Assembly: GCA_014529385.2 (NCBI GenBank) | Contig: CM043944.1 | Location: 173,478,740 to 173,542,739 of the forward strand | DNA from: Adiantum capillus-veneris | Taxonomy: Eukaryota; Streptophyta; Polypodiopsida; Polypodiales; Pteridaceae | Length of the DNA stretch: 64,000 nt | Reading direction: 5' to 3' | In this document: piece by piece, positions 42,841-54,631 of the stretch | How positions within the stretch are numbered: position 1 is the stretch's first letter | Layout of the letters: each line of letters opens with the position of its first letter | Notes under the pieces: model-generated | What the model was told of the DNA's origin: nothing | The model's input: the letters and a program-made list of their open reading frames with translations, nothing else | The model's database searches: none | Made by a program: the position numbers and the translations under genes

Positions 42841-44989
42841 GATTTTTGCAAAACTACCTAATACTGTCCTTATAATTCATCAACAAGGAAAAATTCACTG
42901 ATAATATCTTTCCGATGAGTGTAAATAGTGTATATACTATCAGAAAATCATCAAAAATAGTCTTTTTTGTGTATTTTTCATCATTTTTGTGAAAAGGAAG
43001 CTTAAAAATGGAGGAATCCAACAAAAACAATAAAGCTATGTTTTTTCAGAGGATTTTCTTAATTACTGGATTTTCACCTTGCTTTTTTAGAGCATTTTTC
43101 TATTTTCTTTGATTTTTCAAATAAAAAGTTCAAAAATTAATAATAAATAGCAGGGAAGCTGAGATGGAAAAATGGAAGACACGATGGTGATCAGAAAGAC
43201 AAGATAGACAAGCACAAAAATTTTCAACGAAATCAGAAGATGGAAGCGGGAAGCCTAAATTAGGCGGCCAAACCTACTTCAGCAAAATTTTTGCAGAATA
43301 AGCTACAGGAATCCGATTTGGAAAATTTTTGAGCCTAACATAGATTTCACGGCCTAGTAGGACTAACGGGGGAATCTAGGGAAATTTGGTTCGGGAAGTC
43401 CAGGTATAGATATCCAGCTTAACCTAAAACCACCTCATTTCCACTTGGAGCTTTGCAGAGAGAGCATTTCGGCTTCTTTCGCACATCATTTCCGGAGCCC
43501 ACAGTTGACCTTTTGCAGCGCTGTCTCACACGAGACATGAGGGGTAAGTTCCTTACTAATCAATGATCCATTTTGTACGGCCGGTAGCTAGTCTAAAGCC
43601 CTAGAAAAAACCCTAGAAGCCAAGCAGTGTACGAAGACCTACGACCTAAAAGTGACCATAGCGGCCTGCCAGCTCGACCAAATTGGATGGGATTTGAACC
43701 ATAGCATGCCCTAACATAATAGAACTATTCCATACCATCAGATGATCCTTCGGCTGGGGTCAAGGGGATCCTCAGTAGAGAATAGGGTTTTTGAGACATG
43801 CCAGAATTCCGACCTGACCCCCTAGATGGCTTACTAATGAGGCTCATATACAATGTATATGATTGGTTTGGAGAAATCCATCAAGTAAAGCCCTCGAAAA
43901 GCGGAAAAAGGCTCAAAGGTTACAAAGCGTCAAATTCGACATACGAGGCCAAACTGACTCCAAATGAGCTAGAATTGGACAGGTAGCTTCACGATGATGT
44001 TACAGACAAGTCCAAAGCCTCAAAATTGACCAACCAACCCAACAGACAGAGTAGTCACAAAAGACGGTGATTTCAGAGTCAACATAGCATAAAGTGATGC
44101 CAGCATGACCAAACTTGACTAAATTCAATTTTTGACTTGTATTAGGTGTATGAAACATGTTTAGGTCAAAATTTATGTGAATTACAAAGTTTTTTTCACT
44201 ATTGTAAATAATCGCGATTATTTACTTTTGCAACATTTTTGCATGGAAATTGTCAATTCACCTCACCTATCATGTGTACACACCTATCACGTGCCAAAAA
44301 TCAAGTATGAGCCAAAATGACCACCCATTACTTGCAAAAATGGCAAAAAACGCAAAGAAGTCTGTGGAAGCCAAATTTGGGTTATGAACAACTTTTCTTG
44401 ATCCAAATCACCTCATAATTCATAACCAAGGTTTATATCATGCCTAGAACCAGTCTATGCCAAAAAATGTCATTTTGGGAAGAAAAGTTAATAATCGCGA
44501 TTATTTACTTTTTGGCCAAAATGGGGCAATTTTGAAAAGTTGTCATCATACATCCAAAGTACATGATGTGATAAGACCACTAGCCAATTTTGAGTCAATT
44601 TGGATTTCGAAATCTCAAATTTCCTTTATATCTACTGTTTCAGAGTCCTAAAGCCAAAATCTGGTACCATTTCCACCCTGTACATCCAAATGAGCCCAAA
44701 TTTCCCTCAGAGAAGGTGATTGGCACTTACTTCAAGCCTATAAAGCCAAAATTGCAAAAAAGTTGGAAATTTTCCCAGCTGTAAATAATCATGATTATTT
44801 ACTTTGGATGCAAATTTTTGTTTTGACCATACAGTTTTGTTCCTTGCATGATTTTATGCATCTGTGCTTGTTCAAAAATTGATTTGAAGCAATTTGGACC
44901 AGATTATCAGCATTTCAGTCTAAAAGGACATTCTGGAGAAAAATCGGACAACTCCACTAACTTTGCACTCTATTCACTAAACAGGAGCA
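42841..44989 (+). repeat. Second palindromic leader segment (3 palindromes)
   Basis: Non-coding. TATA-like GGTATAGATA at about 43404 and donor-like GGGGTAAGTTCC at about 43540. Palindromes of the element C class lie at 44204-44225 (perfect), 44485-44510 (one mismatch pair; core AATAATCGCGATTATT) and 44781-44802 (perfect, centre ATCATGAT). Centre spacing is 283 and 294 bp. An acceptor-like TTCACTAAACAG ends at about 44984, six bases before the next ATG. The layout copies that of 23.3-26.7 kb, so this may be the LTR plus leader of another, related element sharing an LTR with C. Confidence 0.75.
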
Positions 44990-47868
44990 ATGCAAGCCGC
45001 GGAGAAGGCCAAGAAGAAGTTAAACCAAAAGGAAAAACTGCAAGAACTGCCACCCGTTTTAGTAAAGGCAGCAAAGGCATCTTATCTTTCTAAGGAGCAG
45101 TTAGAAGAACACCACACCACGGTCTTCACGGGTAGATTTAAGAGTGAAGAAGGGCATCGGGTGGAGTTGCAGATCTTGCCCAAAGAGGTTTATGATGTCG
45201 CAGCAAAGCCAGAAACCAAAGAGGCTAACCGTAGGTTGGGACTCCGACACTTCTATGAACAGGAGCCCTGCGGAGTAGACTTTCAGAAGGCTTATGAGCT
45301 TTTGTCCACCATCAAGGAAGACGAAACTGCTCAAATCTCAGACAACCAAGGAAATAAGGTAGAGGTGGTGATTACAAAGGAAATAGTGGCAGAGGCACTC
45401 ACATTGCCCATTGAAGGGATGACTATGCGGGCAAGAGATAGGAAAACAGCAGGCACGTTTACAAAGGAAACAGCTGCGGGCTACATTTGCCACTCTCATC
45501 CACAAGCAGGTGGAAGAGCCTGCTCGTCTGTAGCATCAACATTTCCATTTCCTGGCGAAAGGTCACCAAGGTACACTACACCAAATCATGCCGTGGTCAC
45601 CACTTTTACACAAGTTCTGAAGTCAACCGCAAGACAACCTGTGGACCACGCGCAATATGTGTTGACAACTCTGAAGGCCACCAAGAAGGAGGGAAAGATA
45701 ACCCTACTTGGATGCACTTGAAGTCTTGATCATAATAGCCTATCATGCCATCGGCATGGCCGACAATCTTTCGCCTATCCCAGATCAGAACACATGGATC
45801 TTGGTAGCTCCACCCTCTCCAAGATCTACAAGATCTAGTAAACGATCATTTAAATCAGGTGATGAGTCCGATGACAGTTCATCCGAGCAGCATAGCAGTG
45901 AAAGCTCTGACAACGAAGAGAAAAGAGCTAGGAGGTAAGAAATGAAGCAAAAAGATGTGGCTGCTCACCAAGAGGAGCCAGCTCAAAAGCAAGCGATATT
46001 TGAACGAGAAAAACAGGCATATCAGCGCACTAGGAAAGCGCAAGGAAAAGACCCAGAAAAGTGGGTACCTACCAGCTTGAAGGGACCATGAAAGAAACAT
46101 CATTCAAGGAAAGACGCCGAGGATCCTAAGGATCATTTAGAAAGAATCTACGAAGAGGCAGAGGCCTTGAAGCTGAAAGAGGTTGAAGAAGCGGCTAAGA
46201 AAGCTGAAGAAGCGGCTAAGGAAGCTGAAGATGTGGCAACTAGAGAGCAAAGCCAACCATCTCCCCGACCCACCTCACCGCCGCCGGAACAACAGGATCA
46301 ACCCATGCCCACTCCACCATCATCACCGCCAGGTCAAGAGACCACTGAAGAGGCCGATACTGACAAGGCAACAGAGTTTGAGTTCACCAACCAAACTGAA
46401 GCTAAACAGCAAACTGACCACGTCGAACAACATAAAGAAAAGGAAGCCGAGCCAGAACCAGAACAGACAGTCAAGGAAACTCACAAGCCGGCAGATGAAA
46501 CTGATAAAGAGAAAGATAAAGAAAAGGAGAAAACCACTACACATGCGGAAAAAACCAACATTGAGAAGGTAGGGAGGCCTACAATTGAAGAAACGGTAAG
46601 GGTTGAGACCACACAGCATGTCTCCACTCAGCCAAAAACTTCCGAGGTTTCAAAACCTCACGATGGCAAAGGAGAAGCAACCACTTCTATAGAAACACCA
46701 GCAATAACAACACAGCAAGAAACAACACAAGAAGCTACCGACACATCCGAACTAGCAAGACAAGAGGAGTGGCAGTCTAACGATGAAGTCATTGTACAAG
46801 TGAACGAGTATGCAAGGTAGATGCAAATCATGACGGAGAAACTCTGCTCAGTAGCCTTTAATCGCAGTACTAAGGCCAAAGAATTAGAAATGGTCATCGA
46901 TGCTCTTCAAGGCGAGCTTGACGACAGAATGGCTACAATTACAGATCTCCAAAGGCAAGTACAGGAGCTCAAGACTGAAGCAGAACAACATCAAATAGCA
47001 CGAGACAGCCAAAAGAAGGAAATGGAGGAGTTGGGTGACCTCCTGACTAAGCTATCTGGTGCCTCCAAATTGAAAGATGAGTACTTGACAGAAGTGACAA
47101 ATGAACTTCTCACCACTTCTCTGTCCGCTCAAAAGATGCAAGTACAATTAGATATAGCCAACGCATCATTGCAGTATTCGGAACAGAGGATTAATGATCA
47201 GGCCACTTTCTTGCGGCAATTAAGAGAAAATCCAGCCATGGCCTTGATCAAGGGTACATATGAGGTGTATAAAGCACTTGAAAAAAAAAAAACAGAGATT
47301 TAGAGCTGGAGTTGAAGCTAGAGTAGTCACAACGAAGAGACCTGGAGATCATGCGGGTCCAACGAGAGGAGGAGCTCCTTAAAGAGATTGCAGAATTGAA
47401 AAGAGTAAACCCACTTCTCAGAGATGGAAAGCTAGATATACAGGAGGAGGCAGGCACTTCAGAGCCGCCCCCAGTGGAAATTCCCTCGGCCTCTTTTGCT
47501 GACTTTGAGACACAATATAAAGTAGAGCCGAGTGGGGAAGAAGATTTTCAAATCCCAGTCATAGACGAAGACACAATGCTGATGGTCCAGGTGTCAAAGG
47601 CTGAAGAAGATGCATTCAAAGAGAAGATTGCCTTGGAGGTAGATGAGCAGTGGAAAGCAGCTATGGATTGGGAGTTGAGAGTTTTACACTCTGCCAATGT
47701 CACACAGCTCACTCCCAATCAAATCAATGCCCAATGCACCAACAATCCCTGCCATACCCTCTCATCAAGGTTGAACTCTTGCAGGTAAAGGAAAGATTAT
47801 ACCATGTAGAATTTGTCACTCTACTTGGGAGGATGAAATGGACTAAAGAGCAGACATGCTTGTGGTAG
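44990..47868 (+). pseudogene. Long acidic, coiled-coil reading frame (about 950 codons, broken)
   Basis: Starts at ATG 44990, MQAAEKAKKKLNQKEK. The N-terminal block (about 45060-45420) looks globular: VFTGRFKSEEGHRVELQI, FQKAYELLSTIKEDE, ITKEIVAEALTLPIEG. Frame changes follow near 45490 and 45720; then a Ser/Asp-rich stretch, an Ala/Glu/Lys helix (EEAAKKAEEAAKEAED), a Pro-rich and a Thr/Glu/Lys-rich disordered region (46167-46820), a long coiled coil (46821-47303, LQRQVQELKTEAEQ) and an acidic tail (47351-47868). No knuckle, protease or membrane segment. I do not recognise the family. It could be the gag-like protein of a non-autonomous element or an extra 3' ORF of element C. Confidence 0.6.
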
Positions 47869-48013
47869 CTATGTCTCCCAAACACCAAATGGATTAGTCA
47901 TCCATCTTGGAATGATGTCGTAGGGTAAAAAGGGATCCTCTACCCGCTAAGACAAATTGACTAATGGCTATGACTTTATCTCTTTTACCTCATAGTCGAG
48001 GACGACTATGATT

Positions 48014-48028
48014 TCAAGAGAGAGGTAA
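48014..48028 (+). promoter_or_regulatory. Polypurine tract before the element E-type LTR
   Basis: CAAGAGAGAGGTAA directly before TGTCATCAAATATC. Confidence 0.6.
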
Positions 48029-49740
48029 TGTCATCAAATATCTAATATCTAACCAACCCAAATGATTTTTTCATATTAAACTGATCATTTAATATGGGAT
48101 AATAAACGGGAACAAGGGTTAGAATATAGACATGTGCTTACGGATCTATCTCAACACGGGGCCAATGGTAAAGGGGCCCAAATGAGAGATGGTCTACCAA
48201 AGAGAAAGGTTAACTAATGAATCTTAAAAGACCTTAGGGTTAGCTTCATTAAAGACCTCCAATGGTTAGTGTTAAAAGTCCTTTTGACCTTAAGCAAGCT
48301 AGGGTTGTGCTTGAGGTGAGAACCTTAGGCACGCTAGGGCTGTGCTTGAGGTGGGAACCCGATCTAAACTTAGGCAAGCTAGGGTTGTTGTGCTTGAGGT
48401 GGGAACCCGATCTAAACTTAGGCAAGCTAGGGTTGTGCTTGAGGTGGGAACCCGACCTAAACTTAGGAAAGCTAGGGCTTAGCTTGAGGTGGGAACTCCA
48501 CCTAAGGTGCTTGTCATGCTTGATGACTAAGGTACTTGAGGTACTTGTCACATTTAATAAGGAAGTTGCTTGAGAAGCTTCCTATGCATGGGGGGTAAGA
48601 TGCTTGAGTCAAAAAGAGAACCTACTCACTTAATGAGGAAGTTTCTTGAGAAACTTCCTATGCATAAAATCTCAAAGTTAGGGGAATTTTAAAAGAGTAC
48701 ATGGGACACATGTCAGACTCTCACTAAGCTTAGCCACATGGGTGATTGAATGCTATTGGTTGGGTTAAAGAGGGGTCCAATGATCTTTTACTTTCACCTA
48801 ACAAATATCTAGATATTTTCAAGCTCTCTCTCTCTAAGGGTAAGGAGGACACTTGTCAAAAGACTACCCATATGCTTGACTGCATGCTGGATGTGATTGG
48901 CTAAGGGGAGAGGGGTCCAATGAGCTTGTAGCAAGTAGAATTTTCTCCCAAAGCAAGAAAGGGGGGTGCTAGGTGGATATACACCATCACACACACTCAT
49001 TGGAGACACCATTCTCACTTGGTGAAAGTTGAGGAACACCACCTCCTTCTCCAAGCTTGTGAGAGTGAAAGCCTACACCAACACTCTTGGCTATGGAATG
49101 CAAATCCAACCAAGAGTCATGCTTCAATGCTTAAGCTTGACATCTTCTCCATCTCCATTACTATGCTATTATGTATGCTAGCAAGAAGAGTAATGATAAG
49201 TGAGGAACTACTTCTTTCTCCTATGGAATGTTTCTTCTTCCTCTTCCCTATCCTCATTCCCCGCTAGCTCTCTCCACCTTCAAAGGTGTTTGAGGCCTTG
49301 GGACTGAGGCTTGGGATAGTTAATGCTTTCTTCAAGTTTATGTTATGTTATGTTTGTAATTCATGAAGCTTTCCATCTTCAGTGCATCACCAAGGTCACA
49401 AGGAACACAAAGATTGTATTGTACCAAGTCTCTCTTGATGGGAGAAACTATAATACAAATTCCTATTGGTGGAGGGGGGACCGGCTCCATATGAATCCGG
49501 TCCTCAACTATTGTCATGTTCTCTAAACTCTCTCTCTTGCAAAAGTATTTTTCATGCAAAGTTAACTAAGTACCATGTTTATGTTGCTACCATCAATTAA
49601 GTTCACCCGCTATGCTCACAAAGTAATCTCTTAAAAGTGCTTCACTAACTCTCCTAATTCCGCTACTCTCAAAGTTCATAGGCCATTTCCATTACACTGT
49701 GAGTTGGCAGTGTAGTGAGGAACCTCTGGAGTAAAACTCA
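48029..49740 (+). mobile_element. Element E-type LTR (right end approximate)
   Basis: Begins TGTCATCAAATATCTAATAT after a polypurine tract. The hairpin CATATTAAA-CTGATCA-TTTAATATG lies at 48072-48096. It contains a 45-48 bp minisatellite. It is followed by a leader with palindromes, so it acts as the 5' LTR of element E and may also be the 3' LTR of the element to its left. The LTR end and primer site could not be fixed; TTGGCAGTGTAGTGAGGAAC at about 49703 is a weak candidate. Confidence 0.6.
48290..48530 (+). repeat. 45-48 bp minisatellite, about 5 copies
   Basis: Unit TTAGGCAAGCTAGGGTTGTG then CTTGAGGTGGGAACCCGATC; copies at about 48371, 48419 and 48464 and diverged ones at both ends. Lies in the LTR. 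Confidence 0.88.
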
Positions 49741-50836
49741 CTTCATTCTAACAAGTTAGACATCATACGCATATGATGTCTAAAGGAAATTTTTAGAGGC
49801 CTAAATTGAGATCTGAGCGTATCAGGGTGTTAGGCACCACGAGACAAGCTCACAGACCAAATTTTGTCAAATTTTGAGCATATAGACATCATAAGCGTAT
49901 GATGTCTCAAGACCAGATCTAAAAGTAAATGGGGTTGGAAAATGATGTGTTAAGCTTTCTTGCAAAATTTTAACTCATTCGGACACATTGATTTAAAGAG
50001 AATTTTGCAGATACAAGAAGGTAAAGGTGATAAAGTTCTAATTTTGAGCAATTTTGACATCCAAAATTTGTTGTGATCACATATATCCTGCTGTATGCAT
50101 CAAAGCATCCCTTGGGTAGAAATATAAGAGAATTCTGAGCCAAAAGATATTATACATGTATGATGTCTCATATGCTAGATTTGGGTCAAATCAGAGATTT
50201 GAGTATACCTCAGTGTCCTAGAGCATAAAAGAAGTCCCTAGCCAAAATTTCATTGCATTTGGAGATCATTTGAGTTTGTAAAGGACAAAAAATAGATCTA
50301 GATAGATTCATGCTCGTATTGATCATAACTTGCCCAAAAAATGTCCAAATTGAATTATGAAAGTGGCTAAGAGTTGCCCAAGTGATAAAGATCCTTTGAA
50401 GTAAAAATCACTTGATTTTGCCAAAATAGACATCATACGTGTATGATGTCTCTAGCCCTAATTTGGAGGTGAAAACTCACATTGAGCTTCTAGAAGTGTT
50501 AAGCACTCTAAAGTAAGCCTAGTGACCAAGTTTCAACAAACTTGGGTCACATTTGGTCAAGATACAAGCAAAAATCCTTGATCCTGAAACTGTTTTCAGT
50601 GTTGTTTCAAGTATAGTTCACCAAAACTGCTCTAACTTTTGATAGACAACTCCAAATTGAGTCAGGTAAGGCCAGGAGAAAAGCTTGTGGAAAATAGAGC
50701 TGAATTTTTCCAGGTTTCCTAAATCCAAACTTTTAGGGTATCCAGAACTAGTTTTCAAAAACCAAAAGAGGCACAAATTCCTGACTTCTCAGAGACCTGA
50801 TCAAGGGCAAAAAGGGATAAGTTACACTAAGCCAAG
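49741..50836 (+). repeat. Leader of element E with four palindromes
   Basis: Palindromes of the ACATCATAC-GTATGATGT class at 49757-49782 (26 bp, one mismatch pair), 49884-49907, 50145-50168 (several mismatches) and 50428-50451 (24 bp, near-perfect). Centre spacing 126, 261 and 283 bp. Same class as in element A (12487, 12784, 13071). No gene in the leader. Confidence 0.85.
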
Positions 50837-51343
50837 GTGGGCTTGCTAAGGGCTATCTTGAGAGTATTGAGTATGCTTAACATTAAGAAACCTGAGATCA
50901 TAAAGATGGAAAGCCAATCTACCAATCCTTTTGTAGATATGACTAGAGGTATGGCAAGCCAAGCTAGAAGTGTTAACATGCCAATCTATCCACATCTTGA
51001 CACAAGCCCAACTACATTGCCACCATGGATGTACCCAGATACAACCATAGAACATTACTTTTATAGAGGTGACATTATGGTCACAATAGGACTATATGTA
51101 TCATCACCACCCCCTATAACTTACTCCTATCCAAATCAACGTAGAACCTTGAGAAGACATGATACTGAGAGTGAGAGTGACACATCTTCTCAAAGGAGTG
51201 ATTCACCAAGAACCCAACCCACAATAAAGCCAGAGGTATCTAGTGAACAAATGAGGCTTATAGAAGGATTAGCTCAGAGACTTGCTCCTCTAGTCAAATT
51301 TGACCTCCAAGAACCTCTATGGTGCAAAATTGAGAGAAAATAG
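50837..51343 (+). CDS. Element E gag N-terminal ORF, 168 aa
   Basis: Reading frame entered after the palindromic leader; the likeliest true start is one of the ATGs at about 50873 or 50906 (the first listed codon may be an alternative). It encodes a Pro/Ser/Thr-rich protein (MPIYPHLDTSPTTLPPWMYP, TESESDTSSQRSDSPR) and ends LAPLVKFDLQEPLWCKIERK. No domain recognised; position suggests the N-terminal part of gag. Confidence 0.5.
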   Translation: MGLLRAILRVLSMLNIKKPEIIKMESQSTNPFVDMTRGMASQARSVNMPIYPHLDTSPTTLPPWMYPDTTIEHYFYRGDIMVTIGLYVSSPPPITYSYPNQRRTLRRHDTESESDTSSQRSDSPRTQPTIKPEVSSEQMRLIEGLAQRLAPLVKFDLQEPLWCKIERK

Positions 51344-51985
51344 ACAACCCATATGAGGGAAGAGTGTTACTATAGCATGGAAAATGCTAGGGACAGGTAT
51401 GTACAACCTATTCTAGTAGGACCTATTCCACCTAGATACTCTACGAGGAATGCGAGCGTCATGAGCAGTAGGAGTTGCAAGACAACAGCTTGTCTTTGGA
51501 CAACAACCTCCATTGCCAGGTGCTAGAATGCCTATAGACATGAGATACACAAGCACTAGTACTAGCTACAATGTAATATAGCAACCAAAGTGGGCACTAC
51601 CCTTTGAAGCGACAAAAGATGAGAGAAACAAATGGAGTGGTGAGGCTGGTACAACTTCCACCTCTTGCATTTCAACTGGAAAAAGAAGGTATGAGATGGA
51701 TGAAAGGACATTCCAGTTCATTGCTAATAGAGGCTTAGGAAGTTCAAAGCCTGTTTACAACCAAGAGGAATTGCAAGAAGAAGCTCCTCAACCAGAGACA
51801 GATTGTCACAAAAGCAGTGACAACCACTTGGTCAAACAATGTCCTCAGATGGATATCACACAAGTATCAGTATCATAATCAAGAATTCCAGTTCATTAAA
51901 GTCATACAGTAGAATACTGTCAGCTTTCAGTATTTGTGAAGCTCAAAGAGACATCAGTGACTCTAGTATCTAAATCAAGGCATCT
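51344..51985 (+). pseudogene. Rest of element E gag, degenerate
   Basis: Only short frames; 51696-51878 (FQFIANRGLGSS, EEAPQPETDCHKSSDN) resembles gag linker sequence, possibly with a broken zinc knuckle (CHKSSDNHLVKQC). Element E stops here against the minus-strand chromovirus; the exact junction is not visible. Confidence 0.4.
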
Positions 51986-52130
51986 GTTAACAAAGGAGCG
52001 GAGTGACTCCCCTCTTCTGCATCCCACTGCACCAGATCTCCGGCCAAGCTAATTCTGGGTTCCGTTTGGAATAGACTATGCTAAACCAAAAGCATCGAGG
52101 CAAAGTTTCACAATCTAAGGAGTATCTGCT

Positions 52131-52386
52131 AGGTCTTCCTCCTCCATCCACTTCGCATCCAATGCACGATAGTTCTTGAACTTAACCAAGAACCACCTTT
52201 GAACTTTACCTTTAGTCTTCGTATCCTTATGTGCCAAAATCTATTCAGGAACAAGGATCTCCTCGTTTTCTTCCACTTCGGTTGCTCATCAAGCTCCCCA
52301 TCATCAGGCACATCACCCTTAAAAGGTTTCAAGCGACTCACATGGATGCATTGTGAATCCTCCAAGTATCTGGAAATTTCAATCAA
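52131..52386 (-). pseudogene. Chromodomain of the chromovirus
   Basis: In a minus-strand frame, about 52270-52140 reads EEILVPE, a stop (TAG), then ILAHKDTKTKGKVQRWFLV, KFKNYRALDAKWMEEEDL: the aromatic-rich chromodomain pattern found at the integrase C-terminus of chromoviruses (WFLVKFKN, then W near the end). The single TAG (from CAG) disrupts it. Another frame holds the preceding linker (CIHVSRLKPFKGDVPDD). Confidence 0.75.
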
Positions 52387-52415
52387 AAGGAGACATCATT
52401 TATCTTTTTAGTGAT

Positions 52416-52973
52416 CTAGAAAGGTCCGTAGTATCGCATACTAAGCTTTGGAAAAAGCCTCTCCTTTCCCTTTTTCTTTCTTAGGCGTGCCTTCTCAAAA
52501 CGTAAGAGCACCCAATCATCCTCCTTCAATTTCAAGTCGCGACGATGGCGATCCGCTGCCTTTTTTTGTCGTTCTTGAGACTTCTGCAAAGTCTCGTGAA
52601 CCTTGGCAAAAGTCGTATCCAAATCTCGTGTATATTCATTCGCTTCAAAGATCTTATCTTTCGTGCTTAGGAAGGGTGGAACCTTCACAGCACCTTCAAC
52701 AATCTCAAATGGCGCCTTCCATGTTGAAGAGTGTATCGTGTTATTGTAGGCAAATTCCACCAAAGGTAAGTACTTTTCCCATTGAGTCTTCATATCAGAG
52801 ATATAAGGCTTCAATAAATCTAGAACCACTAAATTTGCAATCTCAGATTTCCCATCAGTCTGCGGGTGGAACGATGATGAGAACTGCAACCGCGTGCCAA
52901 TGTTCTCCCAAATTGCCTTCCAAAACAAACTCATGAATCTGGGGTCTCTATCGGAGACAATCGTCTCAGGCAT
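52416..52973 (-). pseudogene. Chromovirus integrase core, second half
   Basis: Contains IVSDRDPRFMSLFWKAIW (second catalytic Asp), FSSSFHPQTDGKSEIANLVV (catalytic Glu), WEKYLPLVEFAYNNTIHSST and the C-terminal KAADRHRRDLKLKEDDWVLL. It is separated from the first half by a frameshift near 52960. Ends RYYGPF before the chromodomain linker. Confidence 0.85.
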
Positions 52974-53593
52974 GCCTGTAATCTGAAGATCTGGGCTACA
53001 AAGAGTGTCGCTAAGTGATCCGGCTTGACTGTTTTCTTCACTGGAATGAAATGAGCCTGTTTGCTAAATCTGTCAATAACAATCCAGATACCATCGTGAC
53101 CACTCTGTATTCTCGGGAGATCAAAAGTGAAATCCATCGCAATACTTTCCCAGGGGCGGCTAGGTATGGGTAAAGGCTGTAACAATGCCTGTGCCTTATG
53201 CCTGTCAAACTTGACCTTCTGGCATACTAAGCAACTGCGCACAAACTCTTCCACATCCTTTTTGAGTCTCGGCCAAAATAAGTATCTCTCTACCCCCTTC
53301 ATGGTGGTAGAAATGCCTCGGTGACCCGTAAAAGGTGGGCAGTAGCATTCAATCATAACTTTTTTCCTCAACGGCTGTGTAACGCACAACATAGTCTTTC
53401 TCATCAAGTAGCCTTCCCGAAGGGAGTATCCAGTCTCCCCATCCCGTATCCGTGTGAAAATATCTGCAAAATCTGTATATGTGGCATACTGATCGACCAT
53501 ATCCTTGAAGCTCCTATGATGTATCACGGAAATAGCCAGAACTAACGGCTTTCGAGACAAAGCATCTGCCACCACATTCTTCTGTCCTTGCAC
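52931..53593 (-). pseudogene. Chromovirus integrase zinc module and core start
   Basis: RNase H tail GQKNVVADALSRKP, then CYCPPFTGHRGISTTMKGV, WPRLKKDVEEFVRSCLVCQK (H2C2; the first His position reads Tyr-Cys, i.e. weakened) and the core start WESIAMDFTFDLPRIQSG (first Asp) with IVIDRFSKQAHFIP. The frame ends after a shift to nonsense residues near 53000. Confidence 0.85.
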
Positions 53594-53686
53594 ATGGACA
53601 ATCTAGAAGTGAAATTGTGACAAGAGGTTCTCCCACCGCATCTGCTTTTCCAAAAGTTGCTTCTGTGACAAGAAGTAGCGCAAACT

Positions 53687-54631
53687 CTAATGGTCTATAA
53701 AGACAGTAAAATCCGCTCCGAGTAGGTAATGCCGCCACTGAGTAAGAGCATGGATAACTGCCAAAAGCTCTTTCTCATAAATATGTGTTGTCATCTCTGG
53801 CCTAGAGAACAATCGGCTCTCGTAAGCAATGACATGGCCTTCTTGCATCAAGACCACACCCAGACTACGACCACAAGCATCACAATATACTTCAAATGAC
53901 TTCTGCAAATCCGACAAAGTCAAAACTGGTCCCGTAGTCAATTTCTCTTTCAATGTCCGAAAGACAGTCACCTCTGTGGATCCCCACGAGAAAGGGACTC
54001 CTTTCTGTGTCAAGATATGCAAAGGGAAAGCAACCTCTGCAAACTTCCGTATGAACCGCGTGTAGTACAAGCACAGTCCCAAGAAGCTTCTAACTTCATG
54101 GACGTTCTTCAAATCGGGCCAATCACGTATGGTCTCTATCTTGTGCGGATCCATTTGCACTCCTACTGCTGAGACAATGTGTCGCAAAAAGTGTATCTCT
54201 GGTAGGAAAATTTCACTTTTCTTTGCATTAATCACTAACGTGTGATCTTGTAATGCCTGAAAGACCTAAAGCAGATGATCTCTGTGTTCTGCCTCATTCT
54301 TGGAGAAAACAATGATGTCGTCAAAGAAAGTCTTGTCCATCATCCGGTTAAATGTCGCAGGAGCATTGGTTAAGCCAAAAGGCATCACCAAAAACTCAAA
54401 TAACCCAAAAGTAGCCCAAAAGGCTGTCTTGTAAACGTCTCCCAGTGCGATTTGTATCTGATGATATCCACTCTTCAAGTCAATCCTGCTAAAGCACAAG
54501 GATCCCTGTAACCTGTCAAGTATATCTTCGATCCTAGAAATCGGAAATAAGTTCTTGATGGTGATTTTGTTGAGAGCTCTATAATCGATGCACATCCTCC
54601 AAGATCCGTCTTTCTTCAAAATCAACAACAT
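53687..54631 (-). pseudogene. Chromovirus reverse transcriptase and RNase H
   Basis: RT: ILKKDGSWRMCIDYRALNKI, SRIDLKSGYHQIQIALGD, LVMPFGLTNAPATFNRMMD, then KTFFDDIIVFSKNEAEHRDH. The stretch normally lying between the primer-grip helix and the YxDD box is missing about 13-15 residues, so FFDD abuts MMDK: a catalytic-core deletion. After a short gap: AKKSEIFLPEIHFLRHIVSA, VRSFLGLCLYYTRFIRKFAE and RNase H VYCDACGRSLGVVLMQ, HIYEKELLAVIHALTQWRHY, FTVFIDH. The RNase H Asp and Glu are present. Confidence 0.88.

Noticed and set aside
46183-46572. 129-codon Arg/Lys-rich frame
   Set aside because: Out-of-frame reading of the acidic repeat-rich ORF at 46167-46820.
41482-47868. Envelope-like gene at the 3' end of element C
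   Set aside because: No signal peptide, membrane helix or glycoprotein-like features in any of the 3' frames.
52448-52936. 162-codon plus-strand frame
   Set aside because: Opposite the chromovirus integrase core.
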